A DNA stretch of 64,000 bases from Misgurnus anguillicaudatus (GCF_027580225.2 NC_073346.2:11062001-11126000), one strand, 5' to 3'; shown: positions 13,105 through 25,042, counted from the first letter of the stretch. Translations and numbers: made by a program. Notes: a model not told the origin generated them from the letters alone.

Positions 13105-13839
13105 GGCGCTTTTCCATTGCTTAGTACCCCACGGTTTGGGTCAGGTCAGCTTACATTTGGGGGCTTTTCCACTGGGTGCACTACGTAGTACCTGATACTT
13201 TTTTAAGTACCACCTTGGTTGGGGTTCCCAGCGACCCGAGCTGATACCAAAACGTGACGCGAAAACACTTTAGATGACTGATTGATCTGAGAGAATCGTC
13301 ACTACCAGCATCATCTCTATAATGTAAAATATTAGCTTTACCTTCGTGCTAGCTTGCGCTGTCTCCCAAAACTTTGCTTTACTGTAAGTTCCCAAACTCC
13401 CTTTCAGCGATGAAAAACATCCACAGGTTGAGAATCAGTAACAGTTTTATTTTCTAGACTGGCAGTTTGTGGCTGCACATTCGCGATGCGCAGATCCGCA
13501 TACATGCTTAAAGGCAACTTAAATGAGGCTCAGCGGAGCACGTCGACTGATGCCACGTGTGTTTGTATAGAAACTGTCATGTGAGACAGAGGTAGTGATA
13601 AACGCGATGTGTAAACATCTATTTGTGGTGGTCAATTTTAATTTTGTGGTGCACTGAGAATGTACAACGACGCTCTCACTTGTATGATGTCACAGCAGTA
13701 GGCACCGCAAATATAACGACATGCCTTTAATTCCTCCCACTCCGAAGTGTTACTAAACTCGATGGAAAAGCTAACCAAGCCAAAGTGAGGTGAGCTGACC
13801 CGACCTAAATCGTGGGGTACTATGCACTGGAAAAGCACC
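13105..13839. mobile_element. Long-TIR MITE (GGCGCTTTTCCA type)
   Basis: Left arm GGCGCTTTTCCATTGCTTAG and right arm complement GGTGCTTTTCCAGTGCATAG, with inverted similarity continuing about 50 bp (GGTCAGGTCAGCT / GGTCGGGTCAGCT). Confidence 0.75.
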
Positions 13840-15088
13840 AATAGCTAGTTTATGATCAAATCAGTAAAAATGCACATCTTTCATTGCCAAACGTCTAATA
13901 AATCCTTCCGTTAAAAATGAACCACTAATTCTAATAAACCACTAATTCTTCACAGCGAAGCGTTTAGTATATCCCTCCTTGAAAAAGTAATTTTAACCAC
14001 AGATTCTTAATATATCTTCATTCTTTGGTAGTGAAAACAACACAAACTGAAAACACAGCATGATATGATGTTTACACGCTAACTAGCTGTGGGCAGGTCA
14101 TAGTTTTCGTTTCAACCGCAGGCAAGGCTGTAGGCGGAGATTATTATGCAAAGTGTATTCTATCCATATGACGACTTGTTTCAGCGATTCAGAGTTGACT
14201 CCCTACTTTAGAAGCCAATAACTTTATTAATCGTGCACTTTTTGGTTCAACTACCTTGCACATTGTTTACATTGATGGACAGCTACATGACACACTGCAA
14301 TACAGGTCATTTTCGATTTTGGATCTGTGTTACTCTTTAACTCTTTTCCCACCAATGTTTTTATGGCAATTCATAATTATGCTATTATCCATTAGGTGGC
14401 GCTCTTACCCATCTTATAAACCACTGAAGCAACAGTAAAATATTTTCAGACAATGTAACTGGTTTTGCTCGTGTACATAATACTTCAATGCCTTTGGAGT
14501 CCTGTTAGATTAAACAGATCCATCTAAACCTGGCCCTGAGCCATTAAAAACAATTTTTAAAAACATTTCCCTCTCCAAACATCCTCACACAGCACTTCTG
14601 CCAAACTAATACAGATCTTTAAGAGGCTGTGGCATCTCTCCAGCCGACTCCCTCGATTAATCTAGACCATCCATTAAAACAATCTTCCCTAAACACCAAC
14701 AGGCAAGTATTCCAATAAAAATGCCTTAAAACCATTCGCTAAGACTCACATAAGCACTGATGCAAGCTAAAGCCGTGTCAGACCCAGCACTTTAATACAG
14801 GCATCATACAGGATGAACTTCCTCTCCTGCCAGCGCTATCATGTCTCATTGCTCTACTCATCCAGGTGTAAATGTGTTTGTGGAGAAATGCTTTTCTCTC
14901 AGAGGCAGCCAGATGAAACCAGAAACCAATCTGGCACACCCACATTCCCTGGAATACTGGAAGTGGACTTAAATCTTGAGATTAAAAACCTGTCTTTTTG
15001 CTGAATTACAGGTTTTTTGGACATACGCGGATAGAGGGATATGAACAGGTAAACAGACAGACAGATGGATGAGAATGGAGCGACTCAC
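13840..15088. other. carmil1 intron 2 proximal sequence, unassigned
   Basis: Mostly unique-looking. No exon is recognised up to the donor at 15089. A small tandem of AACCACTAATTCT lies near 13920-13950. Confidence 0.4.
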
Positions 15089-15186
15089 CAGGACTCTGTT
15101 CTCCACTTTGTCTCCTTTGATCTCCAGTTTAACCCGCTTCTTGACCAACAGCTTGATCTTCCTGCCAACTGCATCTTTTACACTTT
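15089..15186 (-). CDS. carmil1: carmil1 coding exon 2
   Basis: Acceptor CTCCAATCAG|AAAGTG, donor GTCCTG|GTGAGTCG, 98 bp, phase 1 to phase 0. Encodes (E)[16 protein letters not shown]... through GDKVENRVL, rich in Lys/Val as in the CARMIL PH-like domain. Confidence 0.9.
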
Positions 15187-18100
15187 CTGATTGGAGAAAA
15201 ACACATCAGGGAAAGTTTCAGTACTGTTAAAAAGTCAGCCCAAGAAAAAAAGTCTTCTTTGCTTGTTCTCTCCAATATTACAGATAAAAAAGGCCACCAA
15301 TATTTATAACACCATGGATAGTCATTAACATGTATCTCTCAAAAAGAGAGAGAGGGGGAAGGAAAGAGATGGATGAGTGTTTGGGGGTGGAAAGCTAAAT
15401 CACATTCATTTTACATCAAGCAGAAGTTCATAAGTCTGGCACAGTGTAGATAGTAGCCAGCAGTCAAATGTATACCAAAGTTCCACCTCTAATCGATTCT
15501 CCACACCCTCACAGACTCGCTCTTCTTCAGCTCTGGATTGGTGTAAAAGTGGGTCATGCCTGCCGCTGTTGGGGTGCACTTCTAATATCTTCAGCTTTTT
15601 TGCTGAAATACAGTGGCAAGTAATTCCTTTTGGAATTTTATAGTTTCCTGAATAAATTTGTCATAAAATGTGATCTGATCTTCATTTAAGTCAAGAGTAT
15701 TAACAAACATAATGTGTTTAAAAATAATTACACAACAAAATTCTGATCTTTCACGGCATTAGTAAACACACTCATTCGACATTCAAAATGGCAGTGGAAA
15801 AAGTAAGTGAACCACTTACTGTGCATTCACACCGCCTCTGGCGAGAGCGTCAAAGTGGTCGGAAGTCATTCTTTTCAATGAGAGCCGGCGGCGAGCTCCG
15901 GTGATTAGCGGAGCGGCACGTCATGTAACCCTACAGTCACATTAGCTACAAAACTGAGCGACACGCACTCGCTTGATGGGCGTTCCTTGGCAAGTATCTA
16001 AAAGCGGTATCAAAAGTCACTGCAGAGGTATTGTTAAAGCAACACTAAATAGTTTTTGCTCTTTGCTCACCATACAGGTTGGAAGCGGAATTGTCCATTT
16101 CCACTGTTGTAAATAATTTAGCCTACTGCAGCAAAGCTGGCTCTGATTGGATTGTAGGTTTTCCTTAAAAGCAAGTTTTTGTAGTTTTACTCAAACTACA
16201 GGACCGCGACCCGGTAGTTGGAAACTTCTTTAGTGCGGTTTTGGCCGATAGAGGGCTGCAAAGGGAAAGTGAAAGTGCCGTTCACCCTGTTTCGAGTGGA
16301 TGAACGACTGAAACTTTTTTGGAAACATTATTTTAAGGTAAAAAAAAAACTCTTTAGTGTTGCTTTAAGTTACAAGAACGATGTTTTTGGATTTAAAAGT
16401 ATTTTTTTCTCAATAAAAGTAACAAAATATATGAGATCAATCACATAAACGTCGCACACCTGTGTACGATAGGTGCGTAGGAGAGCAGGACTCGAAAGTC
16501 CAAATATTGACAAATGAAAAAAGAGAGGTCCCGCACACTATCCACTTGCAAAAATAGAAGGGTTTATTGCTTTATTGCAACGTTTCGATCTCTCAATCTT
16601 CTTCAGGCATTAAACATATATTCTATATTCTATATATCGTCGCTGCCTGATGAAACTCACGTATGTCCAAAACGGTAACTTTTCAGAAAGTGAAAAAAAC
16701 ACAGTATATCAAAAGCAGTTGAATGTAGCGTTGTCATACTTGGTACGGCATATTTACATGTAACCATATTCTTGCCAGTGTCATGATGTAATCCACATTT
16801 GACCAAAATTGAGTTTAAATGGACATGCGTGCATATTTTACAGTAACTTAGATCGATTCGCGTTCTTCCGATCATTAATTAGAATGACCAAGTCGCGTTT
16901 CGTATTGACAGATGAATACGCTCAGTTTATTAAATAGCCTACGTCTTGGTTAAATACGCTTACTTTATTTAATATTAATTATAAGTGTATTAAATGTCTC
17001 TTGCAAACCATTAAGGGACAATGAATCAATACATTGACATGGTAATGCTACACAACAGGGGCATCAGTTTGTGTTGAAAAGTGGTGGGGACAAAAGATCA
17101 GATAAAAACATTACTGCAGGACGGGAAAAATATTGAATAACGCGCATCAAAAATGGGCATAGCGTAGGTCAGTCAACAACAAGAAAATACTCAGCATAAA
17201 TTTATAAACCCTCAACAATGTCGAATGCACACATCACACATGTAACAGTCCCTGCAACACCAGCTCAACCGAACAATGCCAAAGCACCATACCGTAGAAA
17301 ACAGCAGCGCGTTTAATAAATGATTACAATGAATTTCATTACATATGTACAAGAAAACACACCATAAGCATACAACACAACATATGTGACCCTGGACCAC
17401 AAAACCAGTCTTAAGCATCGCTTGATTTTTCAGAACATTTTAACCAAATGCTTTCAAAAAGTGGTGGGGAAATCCCCAGCGTAAATATCACCAATGCTAG
17501 ACAGATACTTTGTTTGCACAGTCCTACCGTAATTAAGTAACTCCTAGATGTTAGTCTGGCGTCCGGGGGAAACGTTTACCTCGAAGGAAAGTCATTGTCA
17601 TGTTTATTCGGCTATATCCAGTGCTGAGGTTCGATGAAACTTCACGAGACCTGCGAGATGCTTCACAGGCGGAAGATATGCGGCGTGATTGACAGCTTTG
17701 ACACCAAATGGGTACGTGAAAATCAGATGACATGATTTCACAAGTTTTCATTGGCTATTTAGGTATGTGACGCATACTGTATATGGAAATGAACCTGGAC
17801 ATTCAATCTGTCAAAAAATCTCAAAATCGGCAAAATGAACATACGTGAGTTTCATCGGACAGCGACGATATGTTTGATGCCTGAAGAAGATCGAGAGATC
17901 GAAACGTTGCAATAAAGCAATAAACCCTTCTTTTTTTGCAAAATATATGAGATAAAATGCCAAACTTATCAGATATACAGAAATATGTATTTTCCGCCAT
18001 CTTGAATTTTTTCTTTGACTCGAGCCACAGACCTACGTCACGCTGCCCCTTCACTCCGATTGGCAGTCGCTTTGTCGCATCGCTCAGCATTTGCATAAAA

Positions 18101-21100
18101 TAGCCTTCTTGTCTATTTTGGCCCCACCTTGCTCGGCGCAGCGGCGAGCTCGGCGCTTGTCGCTGGCAAACAGCCACTCCCATTGAAAATGAATGGTAGG
18201 CTGTCGCTCTGTCTCTGTCTCTTGTAGCTAATGTGACTGGAGGGTTAGATGTGAGTATCGAGGAGAGTTTAAATCAGCTCAACTTTATGGAAATGAGCTA
18301 TGGCGGGATTCGGCGGCAACCAATCAGAAGGCGGAAACATTCAGAGGCAACCAATTGGAATTAATGGTTGATAGGGGTGCACTGATATATCGGCCGATGA
18401 TGCTCTCTATGCTTCTCAATGAATTACGGTAAAACGCCTTTACATCCAAAAGCCAGGGGGCACTCTCGTGCAGAAGTTCAATATGCGCTGTAGACGAAGA
18501 ACCATACACACGCAGATATGACAGCTTCTGGAAATGTCTTAAGGATATATTTATATTGCTGTTCTTCAAACATTTTCAGGTATTTTCATGATAATAAAGA
18601 ATATGTATAATAACTAGATAGGTACATTTCCTGAAGAAAATGTGAAGTGGTGCTTGCCGTGGCAAATTTCTGGGGACAGTATATGATTATACTTCCAGTT
18701 ACGAGTAAAACGATCCAACCCCCATGTCTCTACGATGTTCTGATGCGGAGATATAAGGCTTTGTTTACTCTGTTGCTAGGGTACAGTATTTGGTTGCTAG
18801 GGAAAAAATTGGCATCCCATAATGATCACACTCTGAGTCACGAGTCAAACGGTCCAACCCCCGTGTCTCTACGATGTTCTGATGCGGAGATATAAGGCTT
18901 TGTTTACTCTGTTGCTAGGGTACTGTATTTGGTTGCTAGGGAAAAAAATGGCATCCCATAATGATTACACTCCGAGTCACGAGTCAAACGGTCCAACCCC
19001 CGTGTCTCTACTATGTTCTGATGCGGAGATATAAGGCTTTGTTTACTCTGTTGCTAGGGTACTGTATTTGGTTGCTAGGGAAAAAAATGGCATCCACTAG
19101 GGATTACCCTCCAAGTCACGAGTCAAACGGTCCAACCCCCGTGTCTCTACGATGTTCTGATGCGGAGATATAAGGCTTTGTTTACTCTGTTGCTAGGGTA
19201 CTGTATTTGGTTGCTAGGGAAAAAATTGGCATCCCATAATGATTACACGCCGAGTCATTAGTCATACGGTCCAACCCCCGTGTCTCTACGACGTTCTGAT
19301 GCGGAGATATAAGGCTTTGTTTACTCTGTTGCTAGGGTACTGTATTTGGTTGCTAGGGAAAAAATTGGCATCCCATAATGATTACACTCTGAGTCATTAG
19401 TCATATGGTCCAACCCCTGTGTCTCTACGACGTTCTGATGCGGAGATATAAGGCTTTGTTTACTCTGTTGCTAGGGTACTGTATTTGGTTGCTAGGGAAA
19501 AAATTGGCATCCCATAATGATTACACGCCGAGTCATTAGTCATACTGTCCAACCCCCGTGTCTCTACGACGTTCTGATGCGGAGATATAAGGCTTTGTTT
19601 ACTCTGTTGCTAGGGTACTGTATTTGGTTGCTAGGGAAAAAATTGGCATCCCATAATGATTACACTCTGAGTCACGAGTCAAACGGTCCAACCCCCGTGT
19701 CTCTACGATGTTCTGATGCGGAGATATAAGGCTTTGTTTACTCTGTTGCTAGGGTACTGTATTTGGTTGCTAGGGAAAAAATTGGCATCCCATAATGATT
19801 ACACTCTGAGTCACGAGTTAAACGGTCCAACCCCCGTGTCTCTACGATGTTCTGGTCCGGAGATATAAGCCTTTGTTTACTCTGTTGCTAGGGTACTGTA
19901 TTTGGTTGCTAGGGAAAAAATTGGCATCCCATAATGATTACACTCCGAGTCACGAGTCAAACGGTCCAACCCCCGTGTCTCTACTATGTTCTGATGCGGA
20001 GATATAACTGTTTGAATTTTATGTTGCTAGGGTGCTCAAAAGTGGTTGCTAGGGGCGTGGCTTAATACCTATGTAAGGATCATGAGAGACTGATTGGATG
20101 CCTGAGTAAAATGAGCCCACCCCCATGTCTCTATGACACTGTGGTGCAAAGATATCCATCTGGGCATTTTATAATGGCAGTCTATGGGAGATGTTGCTAG
20201 GGTGCCCAAAATTGTTGCTAGGGGCGTGGCTTAATAGCTCTGGGATGATCCTGAGGGACTGATTGGATGCCCGAGTGAAATGAGCCCACCCACTTATCTC
20301 TACGACACTGTAAAGCAAAGATATCCCATCTGGAACTGTTTTATTCCCTTATATGGGCATGTTTCCTGCCCCATTATAAGTCAATGGGAATTTTCGGGTG
20401 CCTCTTACACCCCAGGGGTACAACTTACACCCCAATGTCATGTATGTTCTTAAATAGCTTACCACCCTCTTCAAATTTAGTAACCCACATGTTTCTACAA
20501 AATCCTCACTCGTACCTATGACCCGTCAAAATTTTTGCAATGTAAGTCTATGGGATTTTGCCCCATTGACTTTTCATTGGGCATTTTTGGGCACCTCTTA
20601 CACCCCAGGGGTACAACTTACACCCCATTGTGATCCATGTTCTTACAGAGCCTACCACCCTCTTCAAATGTTGTAACCCACATGTTTCTACAAAATCCTC
20701 GAGCGGAGCTATGACTCGTCAAAGTTTGGTGCAATGTTAAGTCAATGGGATTTTTCGGGTGGTTTTTCGCCCCCCTTTCAGAAATCCTGCACCCGATCCC
20801 TTATAAAAGTCATAGCACACCTCTCCTCAATAATCCGGTCGATTTGAGCCCTCTTTCGTGGGACTACGTTAAACCGTGCGGGACGAGTTACGCGCCGAAA
20901 AAGTGTCCAGAAAAAGAAGAATAATTATAAATAATAAGTATGACGAATAATAATAGTGATGCTTTGCATAAATGCAAGCACCACTAATTACATTTGGCGA
21001 GTGTTGCTTTTTCAAATGCATGTTATATACGTCTCAAACTAACAGCGATTTCAGATCGTGATCAAAAGCCGTAGTAGATGAAATAGCTGTGAATAATATC

Positions 21101-22872
21101 TGCTGTGCAATTCAGAATAGTTATTGGCCACGTATTATTAGTGTATATTGGCATTTATCAGTGCACCCCTACTGGTTGACAGCCCTTGGCAGCAAAAACC
21201 TCAACCAGACGTTTCCTGTAGCTGTGGATCAGACCAGCACATCGTTGAGGAGGAATTTTAGCCAATTCTTCCTGGCAGAACTGCATAGCTCTGTCACATT
21301 CCTTGAATAATCCAAAAATCAAACAATCCCGGACAAATCACGGACGCATTTTCTGTGTATTGTCCGTAATGTCTGTGTAAAAGAGCTTAACTAACAGTGT
21401 TCCTGTACCTCAATTGGTATAGCATTGTGATAACAGTGCCCAAGGAACACACCCACTCATAAAAATGTATACCTGCAAGTCACTTTGGATAAGTGTCTGG
21501 GAAATATGTAAATGCAAATGTTTAAAAGAACCACCACACCACATTTTTTTCAAAAAGTGAAATCAGGTGACAAGCATGTGTCCTGTACTGTAAGAAAACA
21601 ATGCCTCTTCTGTGATATCTCCACACGCTGCGGTCAGTAAAACAGTGAAGTCACATCTCTTCCTCATTTTGCATGAGGCCGGTCTGCTGCTAATCACACC
21701 ATTGTCATACACAAGAGTTTACACAGCTAATAAGGTCTCCTTTCTGCTTCAAACACACCACATTTGTCTCTATTCCCTTTAAAGGCCGGCAGTGGTGTTG
21801 AGACACAGGTGTGTCACAGGAGGCCGGTAGGGAACTGGACAGAGAAACATGCAGTGCATGGTGTCCACTGACTCTTTTAGCATTTAATTGCATGGGACAG
21901 GTAAAGCATGAAACAAAGTACAGCAACATCGCTTAGTGATACTAATGGAAAATTGCATTGTGTGGGATTTATACTGTAAATAAAGTCCATCTATGTGTTG
22001 GGTTGTGGAAAATAAAGGCTATGATGACATTGTCACCATTCCATTGGTTATGGAAAATAAATACAGATAAGGGATTTGACTGATCTCATTTGTTGAACGT
22101 GGTAAGAAGTAGCAAATTTGGATTTTGGTTATTAATATGCTTATGTTTTGATGAATTGTGGAAAAAGCATAGCTGTGATATAAATTGTATAGGAAAAAAC
22201 ATTCCCACATCTTCTTAGATTTATGAATTATGTTTGCAATCTGAGTTTTGCTTGAACAATAAGTACAGGTGAGGAGGAAGCTAGTCTAAGTTTGTAACAA
22301 GAATCTCAGTGTACATCTAGTGTGTTTAATATTGGCTTTATAATAAACCGTGAAGGCAGGGATGGATTATCATCTTTCTCACAAACATCACAGACCGATT
22401 CTTTCCATTGTATATATTATGAATGAATACTGTGATTGAATACTGTCAGGTCTTTACAGACTACATTACTTACAATCATGATTTGTAGTCATTGCAGCTG
22501 TGTACACATATAACACAAACAATACAATAAAAAACATTATGATGTGCAATATAACAGCGCACAGAAACAAACACTCAATATCAACAATAACTTGAACACT
22601 CGAACATGAGGAATTAACGTTACTCGATTCTTTCCGATTACACAACGTTTAATAGGCTATAATAATAATAATAATAATATACACAGTATTCATTCGGCTA
22701 CTAATTGTAACATCGCTAATTATAATAAATAAAATCCTGACTGACTGACTGACTGACTGACTGACTGAAATATTAGCATTTTGTCGAGTCGGTTACTTTG
22801 CCTATTTTCATGTAAATAGTAGAAAATCTTACCAAGCAGTTCTTGCGGGACATCTGATATTTCCTCACTCAT
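15089..22872 (-). CDS. carmil1: CARMIL1 (LRRC16A), first two coding exons; gene continues off the left edge
   Basis: CARMIL proteins bind and inhibit actin capping protein and act in lamellipodia and cell migration. Exons 22872-22833 and 15186-15089 (minus strand) join in phase 1 to give 46 residues: [14 protein letters not shown], then [18 protein letters not shown], then [14 protein letters not shown]. This matches the N-terminus of vertebrate CARMIL1 (start of the PH-like domain) almost position by position; CARMIL2 and CARMIL3 diverge here as I recall them. The upstream ATG has A at -3. Intron 1 is about 7.6 kb and full of transposons. No further exon was recognised between 1 and 15088, so intron 2 is probably more than 15 kb. 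Confidence 0.88.
15818..18250. mobile_element. Composite repeat hosting a Penelope-like insertion
   Basis: Begins near GTGCATTCACACCGCC and shows imperfect inverted similarity between CCTACAGTCACATTAGCTAC (15933 region) and GTAGCTAATGTGACTGGAGG (18226 region). The ends are not sharply defined. Confidence 0.4.
16438..17939. mobile_element. Penelope-like element remnant with inverted hammerhead-like ends, 14-bp TSD
   Basis: The 14-mer AAAATATATGAGAT occurs at 16424-16437 and again at 17940-17953, bracketing the insertion. Near each end, in opposite orientation, is a block with CTGAAGAAGAT..GAGAGATC, then GAAACGTTG, then CAATAAAGCAATAAACCC. CTGANGA-stem-GAAA is the hammerhead ribozyme core pattern known from Penelope-like retroelements, and long variable TSDs also fit that class. 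No reverse transcriptase frame is left. Confidence 0.5.
18647..20988. mobile_element. Unclassified element with GTGGTGCTTGC inverted ends
   Basis: Begins GTGGTGCTTGC and ends GCAAGCACCAC, exact inverted repeats of 11 bp. Its left half is a 139-bp tandem array; the right half has related longer units (near 170 bp, 20044 and 20214) and a further tandem pair about 193 bp apart (CCTCTTACACCCCAGGGGTA at 20401 and 20594). No TSD is evident. Confidence 0.55.
18660..20010. repeat. 139-bp tandem array, ten units
   Basis: The anchor CCAACCCCCGTGTCTCTACG (or a close variant) starts at 18715, 18854, 18993, 19132, 19271, 19410, 19549, 19688, 19827 and 19966, exactly 139 bp apart each time. 139 is not a multiple of three, so the short frames repeated here are not protein repeats. 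Confidence 0.93.
21398..21530 (+). mobile_element. tRNA-derived SINE, degenerate
   Basis: GTACCTCAATTGGTATAGCA resembles a Pol III A-box region. The B-box is largely lost, and the end shows AAGTCACTTTGGATAAG, the shared SINE tail. Confidence 0.6.
21531..22736. other. carmil1 intron 1, unassigned
   Basis: AT-rich, unique-looking; nothing recognised. Confidence 0.4.
22737..22768. repeat. (CTGA)n microsatellite
   Basis: About seven tandem CTGA/GACT units, just inside carmil1 intron 1. Confidence 0.95.
22833..22872 (-). CDS. carmil1: carmil1 coding exon 1
   Basis: ATG at 22872-22870, 13 codons plus one base, donor CTGCTTG|GTAAGATTT. Reads [13 protein letters not shown]. The open frame extends further upstream, but the CARMIL family starts at this Met. 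Confidence 0.88.
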
Positions 22873-23300
22873 TTTGCGGTCTGACGTCCCAAATGTGTGC
22901 ACAAAGCAAAATCCAGAGAGTTGAAGCAAGAGACATAAAACACGACTGATAAAGTGGACGGGGGTAATAAAGGCAGGAGATTTAGATATCAGGTGCAGCC
23001 TCGGACACTTTGGTCGCAATGTTTCCCCTGTGATCTGCTAACAGCGTCTGCACGCATCTCCCTGTGTACATCAGCCGGACGACGAGACTGAAAAATCACG
23101 CGCGGGGAAATAACGAGGTGAAAATCCGCTTGTTGGAGGCATCTGCGAGACCTGTCCGCGCACCTCACGAGTATCTCGAGACCCTTATCGCAGACAGGGA
23201 GCGATTCAGTCCTGGATTCGCCCCTCCTATAGTAGCGGTCACTCCTTCTACATCCGCCCGAGAACAAATCACGGAGCTCTCGCTGCAGGATGACTGCTGG
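22873..23300 (-). promoter_or_regulatory. CpG-rich 5' region of carmil1
   Basis: A GC- and CpG-rich island in otherwise AT-rich DNA, immediately upstream of the carmil1 start (many CG dinucleotides between 23050 and 23290). Likely contains the 5' UTR and promoter. Open frames on both strands here are a by-product of base composition. Confidence 0.6.
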
Positions 23301-23811
23301 ACAGGGAGAGGACGACATCTGTTGGTTTATCCCAGAGTTACATGTAGGCATTGCCCCAACAGTGCCAGTCTACATTCCTAGGACGTGTTTTTCTTGTGAG
23401 AGTGCCACCTGTTGGACGAATAAAAAAGTGCAACCAAATCACCAAATAAAGACTTTTTATGAATTTTTGGTGTTCCCAGAGTACATATTTGAAGTTCTAG
23501 CTCAAAATACCATATAAATAATTTATTATAGCATGTTAAAATGGACATTTTGTAGGTGTGCGCTGTTTTTGGGTGTGTCTATTAAAATGTGCTGATCTCT
23601 GCACTAAATGGCAGTGCCGTGGTTGGATAATGCAGATTAAGGGCGGTATTATTATAATAAGATCCCCATCTGACATCACAAGGGGGGCTAAATTTTAATG
23701 ACCTATTTTTTACATGCTTGCAGAGAATGGTTTATTAAAACTAAGTTACTGGGTTGGTGCTTTTTTAGGTTTATAGCACTTAAACATGGAAAAGTCAGAT
23801 TTTCATAATAT

Positions 23812-24402
23812 CCCTGCTGAAAAAAAACAGCTAAAATCAGCTTCAGCTGGTCAAGCTGGTTTTAGCTGGTCTCCCAGCCTGGTCATAGCTGGTTTATCAT
23901 GCTGGTTTAAGAGAAGTTTTGTCCACTTTTTTAGCTGGTCAGGCTGGTCTTAGCTGACCAGGCTGGTTTTAGCTCCCCAGGTTGGGAGACCAGCTCGACC
24001 ACCCAGGGAGACCAGCTTGACCAGCCTGTAAGACCAGTGGCCGGTTGCATAAAACTTTAAGACTAGTCTTAAAAGTTAGTCATTAATTTTTTTTCTTCAA
24101 GACTGATCATAACTGTTTTAAGTATGTTACATAGAAAGGTAGATTGGTCTAATTTAAATCCAAATAACAAGACAGATTAGCCCTAACTAATTGCTAGTTA
24201 GTTAGAATCACTCTTAAGACGCAGTCTTAATGTCACGGCTATGTTTATGCAACCGGCCACAGCTTGACCAGGCTGGAGACCAACTTGACCAGGCTGGGAG
24301 ACCAGCTAAAACCAGGCTGGAGACCAGCTAAAACCAGCTACAGTATTTCCATCTTAAACCAGCCTTAGTTGGTTGGCTGGTTTAAGCTGTTTTTCAGCAG
24401 GG
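23812..24402. mobile_element. AGCTGGTTT-rich palindromic MITE, 2-bp AT duplication
   Basis: Ends CCCTGCTGAAAAAAAACAGC and ...GCTGTTTTTCAGCAGGG. The interior is built of AGCTGGTTTTAGCTGG and GGGAGACCAGCT motifs. AT is present on both sides, and the uninterrupted copy of the host repeat at 5310-5333 has one AT, so the boundaries are supported by an empty-site paralogue. Confidence 0.8.
24038..24259. mobile_element. Small MITE nested in the AGCTGG element
   Basis: Inverted ends TGGCCGGTTGCATAAA and TTTATGCAACCGGCCA (one change inside); flanked by CAG at 24035-24037 and 24260-24262. A 3-bp target duplication is the PIF/Harbinger pattern. Confidence 0.7.
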
Positions 24403-24410
24403 ATGACCCC

Positions 24411-24777
24411 TTTAAATGTGTATTGTGTAATTTTTACAAGGATCTCTTGACAGAAATGCAATATAATATATATTATCAGTGATGATGTATTGTTTTTTAT
24501 TACCTCAGAATGAGTCGTTTTATCTACATATACTGCGGGTCCCCTTACTTGAAAGTTGCCATTTTGCGCCACCATGTTTCTACAGTAGCTGTAAACGAAC
24601 AATCTGCAACAAACTTGTCACTTTGTTGTCTCAGACAATGACAAATTTGTCCTGTGGTGGCTACCTTAGCCTCACTATGCATTTCAAAAGGGAGTGGTGA
24701 GCTGGACTCAGCCGTTGGTTGCAATTTACATTATCACCACTAGATGCCGCTAAAAATCTACAGACTGGACCTTTAAA
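24411..24777. repeat. Dispersed repeat family C, copy 1
   Basis: Contains AAGGATCTCTTGACAGAAATG, TACCTCAGAATGAGTCGTTT and GTTGGTTGCAATTTACA; inverted copies lie at 38136-38509 and 31791-33187 (split). Confidence 0.75.
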
Positions 24778-24917
24778 GGAATAGTTCCGAAAAATGAAAT
24801 TTACCCCATGATTCTTTGAAAGTAAAGTGAAAGTGACAAGCATGCAACGCATACTCGTAATGTGACCTCTGCATTTAACCCATCCCAGTGAGTAGTGAAC
24901 ACACGCACTGCAAAGCG

Positions 24918-24946
24918 CAAACACACACACACACACACTGCAAGTC

Positions 24947-25040
<94 letters not shown>
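24918..25040. repeat. (CA)n microsatellite
   Basis: Over 100 bp of CA, with an imperfect duplication of ACTGCAA(A/G)(G/T)CGCAAACACA before it. The Cys-Val frames across it are artefacts. Confidence 0.97.

Positions 25041-25042
<2 letters not shown>

Larger units (their letters stand above)
18372..21171. mobile_element. hAT-like element carrying a nested satellite-bearing element
   Basis: Ends TAGGGGTGCACTGATATATC and ...GCATTTATCAGTGCACCCCTA; flanks ATGGTTGA and CTGGTTGA (7/8). 2.8 kb, most of it the insertion at 18647-20988. Confidence 0.7.
23440..24414. repeat. Dispersed repeat family B, copy 2, split by an insertion
   Basis: Matches 4890-5333 up to CATAATAT at 23811 and resumes ATGACCCCTTTAAA at 24403. 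Everything between is inserted DNA. Confidence 0.75.

Noticed and set aside
18647..19729. Series of similar 70-82-codon proteins
   Set aside because: They repeat because of the 139-bp array; the period is not a multiple of three and no frame is kept across units.
22989..23381. Overlapping 105- and 120-codon frames on both strands
   Set aside because: They lie in the CpG-rich promoter/5' UTR of carmil1; opposite-strand overlap and lack of domains point to base composition.
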